Shown: piece after piece, positions 51,772 to 59,384 of the stretch
Numbering within the stretch: position 1 is the first letter of the stretch
How the letters are laid out: each line of letters starts with the position of its first letter
Origin: Massilia eburnea
GTDB taxonomy: Bacteria; Pseudomonadota; Gammaproteobacteria; Burkholderiales; Burkholderiaceae_D
Reading direction: 5' to 3'
Length of the DNA stretch: 64,000 bases
NCBI RefSeq assembly: GCF_009720745.1
Contig: NZ_WNKX01000022.1
Location: 23,209 to 87,208 of the forward strand
Made by a program: the position numbers and the translations under genes
Notes under the pieces: model-generated
Seen by the model: the letters and a program-made list of their open reading frames with translations, nothing else
Told to the model about the DNA's origin: nothing
The model's database searches: none

Positions 51772-54135
51772 TCAGCCTCCCAGCAATGCGAGCAAGCCCG
51801 CTTCGTCAAGAATGGTAACACCCAGCTCCTCGGCCTTGGCCAGCTTGCTGCCAGCTTCCGCGCCGGCGACCACGTACGACGTTTTCTTCGATACGGAGCC
51901 GGAAACCTTGCCGCCAGCCGCTTCGATCATGGCCTGCGCCTGGTCCCGGCTCATGGTCGGCAACGTGCCGGTCAGCACGAAGGTTTTGCCGGTCATGGCG
52001 CCTTCCGCTTCGGCAACCTGCGGCAGTTGCGCCAGCAATTCCTCGCGCAGCGCATGCAGCGCAACGAGCGCATCGCGGTTGGACTGTTCACGCATCCAGG
52101 CATCCAGCCCTTCCGCCACGGTGGCCGGCAGGCCGAAGACATTAAATACCGGCATATGGGCCAGCGCCAGCAGCGTGGCGCCCGGCTTGACCTGGTCCAC
52201 CTGCTCGGCGAGCTGGCGGGCGCGCGGTTCGGTCAGTTTGGGGATGCCTATGGCGGCCAGCAGTGCGACAGGCTCCAGCTTTTCGCGAAGCCCGGCCTTT
52301 GGCGCGTGCTCGCCCTTCGGCGCCACGCCTGCCGCCAGCAGCGCGTCCAGCGCTTCCTGGTTGCGTTCTTCGGCGAAGAAGTCGGCAATCGATTCGGCCA
52401 CAATGCCGCCGATGTCCGGCAGTACGCGCAGCAGCGCCACTGGCGCCTTGCGTATCAATTCCAGCTTGCCCAGCCAATCGGCCAGTGTCTTGGCGGTGGA
52501 TTCGCCCACGTGGCGGATGCCCAGCGCGAACAGCAGGCGTTCCAGCGGCGGATTCTTGCTGGCTGCGATGGCGTCCAGCAGGTTTTCGGCCCACTTGGTC
52601 GGCACCTTGCCCTGGGCGACGGTTTCCGGCGTGGTGCCATCGCGCTCGTCGGCCAGGCGCTTCATTTTCAGCAGGTCGTCCAGCGTCAGGCGGAACAGGT
52701 CCGCCACGCCGTGCACCAGGTTGCATTCGACGAGATTGTCGATATAACGGTCGCCCAGGCCTTCGATATCCATCATGCGGCGGCCGCAGAAGTGGCGGAT
52801 CGCCTCCTTGCGCTGGGCCGAGCAGAACAGGCCGCCGGAGCAGCGCGCCACCGCCTCGTCGGCCTCGCGTACCACGTGCGAGCCGCAGACCGGGCACTCG
52901 GCCGGAAGCGCCCACATCATCGGCTCGGGCGATGGGCGTTTGTCCAGCACCACCGACAGCACTTCCGGGATCACGTCGCCGGCACGGCGCACGATGACAG
53001 TATCGCCAACGCGCACGTCCTTGCGCCGCACTTCGTCTTCGTTGTGGAGCGTGGCGTTGGTGACGGTCACGCCACCGACGAACACCGGCGTCAGGCGCGC
53101 CACCGGAGTAATGGCGCCGGTGCGGCCAACCTGCACTTCGATGGCCTGCACCGTGGTCAGGGCCTCTTCCGCCGGGAACTTGTGCGCCAGCGCGAAACGC
53201 GGCGCGCGCGACACGAAGCCCAGCGCACGCTGGTCCTCAAAGCGATTGGTCTTGTACACCACGCCGTCGATATCGTAAGGCAGCGAAGGCCGCGCCTTGC
53301 CGATACGCTCGTAGTAAGCCAGCAAGCCATCCTTGCCACGCACCACTTCGCGTTCGGCGCATACCGGCAGGCCAAGTTCGGCGTACCAGTCCAGCAAAGC
53401 GCTGTGCGTTGGCGGCAGCTCGGCGCCCGTCAGCTCGCCAATGCCGTAGGCGTAGAAACTCAGCTTGCGCTGCGCAGTGATGCGGGAGTCAAGCTGGCGC
53501 AGCGCGCCGGCGGCGGCATTGCGCGGGTTGACGAATTCTTTCTGGCCCAGCTCGCGCTGGCGCGCGTTCAGGGCGGCGAAATCAGCCTTGAACATCAATA
53601 CTTCGCCGCGTACTTCCAGCACCGGCGGCGGCGCATCGGAATTCAAGCGCAGGGGAATACTGTTGATGGTGCGGATATTGGCGGTGACGTCTTCGCCGGT
53701 GTAGCCGTCGCCGCGCGTGGCGGCCTGTACGAAGACGCCGTTTTCATAGCGCAGGTTGATCGCCAGGCCGTCGAATTTAGCCTCAGTGGCGTATTCGACC
53801 AGCTGCACCGTATCCAGGCCTTCGCGCACCCGGCGGTCGAAGTTCTCGATGTCTTCGTCATTGAAGCCGTTATTCAGCGACAGCATCGGCACCGCGTGCG
53901 TGACGGAGGCGAACTCCGCCAGCGGCGGCGCTCCCACGCGCAGGGTCGGCGAATCCGGCGCCTGCAGTTCGGGGTGGGCCGCCTCGATCGCCTGCAGTTC
54001 GGCAAACAGCTTGTCGTACTCCGCGTCCGGAATGGTTGGCGCGTCGAGCACGTGGTATGCATGCAAGTGGCGGTTCAGTTCCGCCGTCAGCCATGCGGCG
54101 CGTTCGGCGGGTGTTGCGTGTTGGGTGTTGCTCAT
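51772..54135 (-). CDS. ligA: NAD+-dependent DNA ligase with an extra helix-hairpin-helix unit
   Basis: Seals nicks in replication and repair. Ordered domains: Ia, adenylation domain with nucleophile K120 in TEAKFDGL, OB-fold, Cys4 zinc finger (CPVCGS and later CSGGLFCSAQ), HhH domain, C-terminal BRCT (about 712-787). At 787 residues it is about 100 longer than typical LigA. The excess is at about 619-711, where LLAAIGIPKLTEPRARQLAE and ATVAEGLDAWMREQSNRDAL mirror LLFALGIRHVGESTAKTLAD and GIVAESIADFFAEERNQEAL in the preceding unit (531-618). This suggests an internal duplication. Confidence 0.95.
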   Translation of the reverse strand: MSNTQHATPAERAAWLTAELNRHLHAYHVLDAPTIPDAEYDKLFAELQAIEAAHPELQAPDSPTLRVGAPPLAEFASVTHAVPMLSLNNGFNDEDIENFDRRVREGLDTVQLVEYATEAKFDGLAINLRYENGVFVQAATRGDGYTGEDVTANIRTINSIPLRLNSDAPPPVLEVRGEVLMFKADFAALNARQRELGQKEFVNPRNAAAGALRQLDSRITAQRKLSFYAYGIGELTGAELPPTHSALLDWYAELGLPVCAEREVVRGKDGLLAYYERIGKARPSLPYDIDGVVYKTNRFEDQRALGFVSRAPRFALAHKFPAEEALTTVQAIEVQVGRTGAITPVARLTPVFVGGVTVTNATLHNEDEVRRKDVRVGDTVIVRRAGDVIPEVLSVVLDKRPSPEPMMWALPAECPVCGSHVVREADEAVARCSGGLFCSAQRKEAIRHFCGRRMMDIEGLGDRYIDNLVECNLVHGVADLFRLTLDDLLKMKRLADERDGTTPETVAQGKVPTKWAENLLDAIAASKNPPLERLLFALGIRHVGESTAKTLADWLGKLELIRKAPVALLRVLPDIGGIVAESIADFFAEERNQEALDALLAAGVAPKGEHAPKAGLREKLEPVALLAAIGIPKLTEPRARQLAEQVDQVKPGATLLALAHMPVFNVFGLPATVAEGLDAWMREQSNRDALVALHALREELLAQLPQVAEAEGAMTGKTFVLTGTLPTMSRDQAQAMIEAAGGKVSGSVSKKTSYVVAGAEAGSKLAKAEELGVTILDEAGLLALLGG

Positions 54136-54143
54136 GTTTCTGA

Positions 54144-55286
54144 TCAGCTGAACAGGCGCAGCGCGCGGGTGGAACCGGCCGGAATATCCGACGCTGCCAT
54201 GTCGTCGTAAAACTCTTTCACCTGGCCGGCGATGCTGGCAAGGGTTTCGTCAGCCAGCGGCTGGTTGGCGTCGTCCACGATGGTCGCATCGAGGCGCGCC
54301 ATCAGGTTTTTCGCGCAGGCGATCATCGAACCGAAGCCGTCGCGTACCGGCGCGACGCATGGCACGTCGAGCAGGAGCGTCAGGCGCGAAGTGGTTTCTT
54401 CGGCCAGGGTCACGTTGGTCGACAGCGAGAACAGGTGGCCGCCCTCGCCGTCCGGCATCGCATAGCGGCCATCCGGGCGCACGTCGAAGCCGAGTTTCTC
54501 CAGGGCGCCCAGCAGGGTCGCAATGTTCCATGGGGCGCCGTTGGAGGCCAGGTTGACGCCCAGCTGTGCGTCATGGTTGGCGACGAAGCGGTGCAGGTTT
54601 TTCGCATCCTGCATCACTTCGATCATGTCCGGGATTTGCGGTTCGGCGGCGATTTCGTCGGCCACGCTGCGCAGGCGGGTCACCAGTTCGGAGTATTCCA
54701 GCTCATTCAGCGCGGTGCTGCGGCTGGCCAGCTGCACACCGCCCTGCAGCTTGGTGTACACGACGCCATGGCGAACCGGCTCCCAGTCGCCGCTCACGGC
54801 CAGGCCAATGAAGTGGATTGGCTTGTTGCCGACAAAACGCAGCTTTTGCAGCGCAGGCAGCAGTTTTTCGCCGCGCGCAGGCGCTTCCAGCTCCAGCGGC
54901 AGCAGGCAGTCGATCAGTGGGTCGACCAGGCAGGTGGCCAGTTCTTCGGCCGGCACGTCGGCATCGGCGGTGCGCACCGGCGCGGCCGGCTCTTCGCTGT
55001 CCGGTGCAAAACTCGGCGCGGCGACGCTGCCGACATGGCCTCCCATGTGTTCGGGCACGCCGTAAGCGCCGGAACCTGCATCCGGCATCGGCACATCATC
55101 CATGTGGAAGCGCGGTTCCGCGCGCACGCCATCGTCGGCGCGCATCAGCACATCGTCATGCTGGCCGTCGAAGGCGCGCTCGACGCGTTTTTTCAGCTTG
55201 TACTCTTGCCACTTGTTGTAGCTAATGACGCCGACGACGAACACGCCGCCTGCGGCAATCAAACTCATTTGGAAATCTGTAATCAT
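54144..55286 (-). CDS. zipA: Cell division protein ZipA
   Basis: Anchors FtsZ to the membrane at the septum. The 380-residue protein has one N-terminal membrane helix (MSLIAAGGVFVVGVISYNKW), a Pro/Ala/Asp-rich linker (about 40-110) and a C-terminal FtsZ-binding domain (FDVRPDGRYAMPDGEGGHLF, LLLDVPCVAPVRDGFGSM). Family identity rests on this domain and on the smc-zipA-ligA order. ATG overlaps the smc stop by four bases. Confidence 0.9.
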   Translation of the reverse strand: MITDFQMSLIAAGGVFVVGVISYNKWQEYKLKKRVERAFDGQHDDVLMRADDGVRAEPRFHMDDVPMPDAGSGAYGVPEHMGGHVGSVAAPSFAPDSEEPAAPVRTADADVPAEELATCLVDPLIDCLLPLELEAPARGEKLLPALQKLRFVGNKPIHFIGLAVSGDWEPVRHGVVYTKLQGGVQLASRSTALNELEYSELVTRLRSVADEIAAEPQIPDMIEVMQDAKNLHRFVANHDAQLGVNLASNGAPWNIATLLGALEKLGFDVRPDGRYAMPDGEGGHLFSLSTNVTLAEETTSRLTLLLDVPCVAPVRDGFGSMIACAKNLMARLDATIVDDANQPLADETLASIAGQVKEFYDDMAASDIPAGSTRALRLFS

Positions 55287-58200
55287 GCGGCTTGAGCCTC
55301 TGTAGCAAATGATGCGGCGGATTCCATGTCCACCGCCACGATGCGCGACACGCCTTGTTCCTGCATCGTCACACCGATCAGTTGATTGGCCATCTCCATC
55401 GCAATCTTGTTGTGCGAGATGAAGAGGAATTGGGTCTGGTCGGACATGCGCTTCACCATGCGGCAGAAGCGCTCGGTATTGGCGTCGTCCAAAGGCGCAT
55501 CCACCTCGTCCAGCAGGCAGAATGGCGCGGGATTCAAGCGGAACATCGAGAACACCAGGGCCGTCGCGGTCAGCGCTTTTTCGCCGCCTGACAGCAGGTG
55601 GATGGTGGCGTTCTTCTTGCCTGGCGGTTGCGCCATGACCTGCACGCCGGAGTCGAGGATTTCCTCGCCGGTCATGATCAGCTTGGCCTGGCCGCCGCCG
55701 AACAGGATCGGGAACAGCTCGGAGAAGCTCTGGTTGACGCGGTCGAAGGTGTCCTGCAGCAGGTCGCGCGTTTCCTTGTCGATCTTGGTGATCGCGTCTT
55801 CCAGCGTGGCAATCGCTTCGGTCAGGTCGCGGTTCTGCGAATCCAGGAAGTTCTTGCGTTCGGAAGCGGTCGCCAATTCGTCCAGCGCGGCCAGATTGAC
55901 GGCGCCCAATGCGGCAATCGCATTGGTCAGGCGCGTCACCTCGCCCTGCAGGTAGGAAGCCTTCATGTCCGGGTGCAGTTTTTCGGCCAGCGCAGCTTCG
56001 TCAGCCTGCACTTCCGCCAGCTGCTGCGCGAACTGCTCCTGGTTCAGGCGTGCGGCCTGCTCCTTCAGCTGCATCTCGGTGATCTTGTCGCGCTGCGGCT
56101 GCAGGCTGCGCTCACCCTGCATGCGCGCGTCCTCGAACTGGCGCAGCTGCTGCGTGATCTGGTCAAGTTCATGGCGGGCATCGGCCAGCGCACGCTCCTG
56201 CTGCGTGCGGCGGTCCAGCAAGTCTTGCAAGCCTTCGTTGGCGGTACCGGCTTCCAGCCCTTCCAGTTCCAGCTGGCCGGCTTGCAGGCTTTCGCCCACT
56301 TGCGCTACTTGCGCCGTGGCGGTGGCGATGCTGCGGCGCAGCTCGTCGATGCGGCTACGGCCCGATTTCTCGGCGAATTCCGCTTCCTGGGCCTTGCGTT
56401 CCAGTTCGCGCAGGGCTTCGCGGGCGTCGGCCAGGCGCTGTTCCTTGGCCATGAAGGCGGTCTGGCCGTCTTCGTGTTCGCCTTGCAGGTTGCCCAGTTC
56501 CATGTCGAGCTGTTCGAATTTCTCTTCCGATTCCAGCTTGACCTGCATTTGCTCTTCTTCCTGCGCGGCGATTTCGGCCAGGTCGGTCTCGATCTGGTTG
56601 CTGCGCTGGTTGAAGCGGGCCTCGATTTCGGACAGCTTGACCACTTCAAGCTGCAGGGTGTGCACGCTGGAAGTCAGGCTTTGCACCTTGGCGCGCAGCT
56701 CGGTCAGCAGGCGACTGTGATTGCCCAGGGCAGCATCGGCGCGGACGGCGCGGCTGCGAGCCTCTTCGGCAAGCATGGATTGCGCGCGCAACTGCTTGGT
56801 GATGTTGTCGATTTCGTGCTGGCGGCCCAGCATGCCGGCCTGTTCGTCGTCTGCGGCATAGAAGCGCACCGACGATTGCGTGATGATGTGGCCTTGCTTC
56901 GTAACGAAGCAGGCGCCGGCCGGCAGCGTGCCGCGCGCCGCGAAGGCGCTGGCGTTGTCGTCGGCCAGGAAGACGTTGTGCAGCCAGTCTTGCAGTACGC
57001 CGCGCAGGCCCGGGTCGTTCAGGCGCAGCAGGTCGATGAAGGGGCGCAGGGGTACCCCGTCCGCACCGGACGCCGCACTGGCGTCGGCGGACGCTGCGAC
57101 GGCAGGAGCGAACAGCGCCAGCTTGGCCGGCGGCGCATCGCTGAAGAAGTGCTTGGCCCATTCGATATTGGAAACCTGCAGCGCCGAGGTACGCTCGCGC
57201 AGCACGGCTTCCAGCGCGGTTTCCCAGCCCTCCTCGATATCCAGCTTCTGCCACAGGCGCGGCAGCTCGTTCAGCTCATGCTTCTGCAGCCAAGGCGTGA
57301 TCTTGCCTTCGGTCTGCACGCGCTCCTGCAACTGGCGCAGCGCGTTCAGGCGCGCTTCCAGCTGGTGGGTGGCAGCCGACTCGGACTGCACGGCGGCTTG
57401 CGCTGCCTGGCGCTCTTCTTCCAGCTTGGGCTGCTGCTCCATCGCTTCTTCGAGCATCATGTTCTGCTCTTCCAGCGATTGCTGCTTTTCCTCCAGCTGC
57501 ATCTTCAGGTTCGCCAGGTGCGAGGAATCCGGCATGGCCAGGCCGCCCTTTTCCTGCTGCAGGCGCTCCTTGCGGGTCGCCAGGCCAGCCAGGATATTGG
57601 AAGCGTTGCGCTGGTGCGCCGATTCCAGCTCCAGTTGCTGCTGCGCCTGCATGATGCGTGCGCGCGACTCGGTACTCTTCGTCTGCGCCTCGCGCCACTC
57701 CTGCTCCAGCACCGGCAGCAATTCAGCCTTTTGCTCGGCCAGCATGCGCGCCTCTTCCACGCGGGCCGACAGCTCCTCCAGGTTGATCTCGGCCTCCGCG
57801 ACCTGGCCGGCGTATTCCTCGGCCTGCTGCGCCCACTGGTCGCGCTGCGCAGTCAATGCGCCGATCTGCTGCTGCAAGCGGGTGCGCGACTCGATGACGA
57901 ACTTGATCTGCGCTTCCAGGCTGCCGATCTCGGAATTGGTCTGGTACAGGTGGCCCTGCGCCTGGTGCAGGCGGTCGCCGACCGCGAAGTGGGCCTGGCG
58001 CATCTGCTCCAGCGTCAGTTCCACGTTGCGCAGCTTGGCGGTCTGCTCTTCCAGGTCGTTCTGCGCCTGTTCCATTTCGCGGAAATAGCGCGCCTGTTCG
58101 TTCTGCGCTTCGGTCTTGCGCAGCAGCCAAAGCAGCTTCTGTTTCTCGTCCTGGTCGGACTGCAGCTGGTGGAACTTGGTCGCCACGGCGGCCTGGCCTT

Positions 58201-58825
58201 CCAGCTTTTCCAGGTTGTTATTCAGCTCGCGCAGGATGTCTTCCACGCGCAGCAGGTTTTCGCGCGTATCGTGCAGGCGGTTTTCGGTTTCGCGGCGGCG
58301 TTCCTTGTACTTCGACACGCCAGCTGCCTCCTCCAGGAATACGCGCAATTCTTCCGGGCGCGATTCGATGATGCGCGAGATCATGCCCTGGCCGATGATC
58401 GCGTAAGCGCGCGGACCGAGGCCGGTGCCGAGGAAGATGTCCTGGATGTCGCGCCGGCGCACCGGCTGGCCGTTGATGTAGTACGTGGACGTGCCATCGC
58501 GCGTCAGCGTACGCTTGACCGCGATTTCGGCGTACTGGCCCCACTGGCCGGACGCCTTGCCCTCGTTGTTGTCGAACACCAGTTCCACGGACGCGCGGCC
58601 GGCCGGCTTGCGGTGGGTGGAACCGTTGAAAATCACGTCCTGCATCGACTCGCCGCGCAGCTCGGATGCTTTCGATTCGCCCAGCACCCAGCGCACAGCG
58701 TCGATAATATTGGACTTGCCGCAACCGTTAGGACCAACCACGCCGACCAGCTGGCCGGGTACCTGGAAATTGGTGGGATCGACGAACGACTTAAATCCCG
58801 ACAATTTGATGGAAGATAGACGCAC
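55283..58825 (-). CDS. smc: Chromosome segregation protein SMC
   Basis: Condensin ATPase of 1180 residues. The N-terminal head has Walker A GPNGCGKS (31-38); long coiled coils (about 165-500 and 670-1010) flank a hinge around 510-650; the C-terminal head has the ABC signature LLSGGEKALTATAL and Walker B FCLLDEVDAPLDD. A hinge with ASADASAASGADG is low complexity. First gene of smc-zipA-ligA-def. Confidence 0.97.
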   Translation of the reverse strand: MRLSSIKLSGFKSFVDPTNFQVPGQLVGVVGPNGCGKSNIIDAVRWVLGESKASELRGESMQDVIFNGSTHRKPAGRASVELVFDNNEGKASGQWGQYAEIAVKRTLTRDGTSTYYINGQPVRRRDIQDIFLGTGLGPRAYAIIGQGMISRIIESRPEELRVFLEEAAGVSKYKERRRETENRLHDTRENLLRVEDILRELNNNLEKLEGQAAVATKFHQLQSDQDEKQKLLWLLRKTEAQNEQARYFREMEQAQNDLEEQTAKLRNVELTLEQMRQAHFAVGDRLHQAQGHLYQTNSEIGSLEAQIKFVIESRTRLQQQIGALTAQRDQWAQQAEEYAGQVAEAEINLEELSARVEEARMLAEQKAELLPVLEQEWREAQTKSTESRARIMQAQQQLELESAHQRNASNILAGLATRKERLQQEKGGLAMPDSSHLANLKMQLEEKQQSLEEQNMMLEEAMEQQPKLEEERQAAQAAVQSESAATHQLEARLNALRQLQERVQTEGKITPWLQKHELNELPRLWQKLDIEEGWETALEAVLRERTSALQVSNIEWAKHFFSDAPPAKLALFAPAVAASADASAASGADGVPLRPFIDLLRLNDPGLRGVLQDWLHNVFLADDNASAFAARGTLPAGACFVTKQGHIITQSSVRFYAADDEQAGMLGRQHEIDNITKQLRAQSMLAEEARSRAVRADAALGNHSRLLTELRAKVQSLTSSVHTLQLEVVKLSEIEARFNQRSNQIETDLAEIAAQEEEQMQVKLESEEKFEQLDMELGNLQGEHEDGQTAFMAKEQRLADAREALRELERKAQEAEFAEKSGRSRIDELRRSIATATAQVAQVGESLQAGQLELEGLEAGTANEGLQDLLDRRTQQERALADARHELDQITQQLRQFEDARMQGERSLQPQRDKITEMQLKEQAARLNQEQFAQQLAEVQADEAALAEKLHPDMKASYLQGEVTRLTNAIAALGAVNLAALDELATASERKNFLDSQNRDLTEAIATLEDAITKIDKETRDLLQDTFDRVNQSFSELFPILFGGGQAKLIMTGEEILDSGVQVMAQPPGKKNATIHLLSGGEKALTATALVFSMFRLNPAPFCLLDEVDAPLDDANTERFCRMVKRMSDQTQFLFISHNKIAMEMANQLIGVTMQEQGVSRIVAVDMESAASFATEAQAA

Positions 58826-58904
58826 GTTTTATCTGTACTTCGCCCGCTGGGACGTGTTAAAAAAGTGGCTAATCATACCATTTTCCCTGTATAGCAAGAA
58901 CAAA

Positions 58905-59378
58905 ATGAAGACCAGAACCGCCATCCTGTTTGTATGCATGGGTAACATTTGTCGCTCCCCGACCGCGGAGGGTGTATTCCGGGCCCGCGCCCAGGCCGCC
59001 GGACTGGACCTGGACATCGATTCAGCCGGCACCCACGCCTATCACATCGGCAATCCGCCCGACGCACGCTCGACCCGCCACGCCGCCGCCCGCGGCTATG
59101 ACTTGAGCATCCAGCGCGCCCGCAAAGTGGCCGCCGAGGACTTCGAACGCTTCGATTACCTGCTGGCGATGGACCACGACAACCTGGAAATCCTGCTGCG
59201 CGCCTGCCCGGCGCAACACCGCCACAAAGTGCGGCTGTTCATGGAATTTGCCTCGCATTCGGACTCGGAAGTCGTGCCCGACCCGTATTACGGCGGCGCG
59301 AATGGCTTTGACCTGGTGCTGGACTACATCGAGGACGCGGCGGACGGCCTGCTGGCCGTCCTGCGCAAGGGGAATTAA
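58905..59378 (+). CDS. Low-molecular-weight protein-tyrosine phosphatase
   Basis: A 157-residue phosphatase with the CX5R loop VCMGNICRSPTAEG (C11, R17) and the general acid Asp in VPDPYYGG. The start at 58905 fits the family; the frame upstream is antisense to smc. Divergent from smc. Not next to a capsule kinase gene, so its substrate is unknown. Confidence 0.94.
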   Translation: MKTRTAILFVCMGNICRSPTAEGVFRARAQAAGLDLDIDSAGTHAYHIGNPPDARSTRHAAARGYDLSIQRARKVAAEDFERFDYLLAMDHDNLEILLRACPAQHRHKVRLFMEFASHSDSEVVPDPYYGGANGFDLVLDYIEDAADGLLAVLRKGN

Positions 59379-59384
59379 ACCGCG

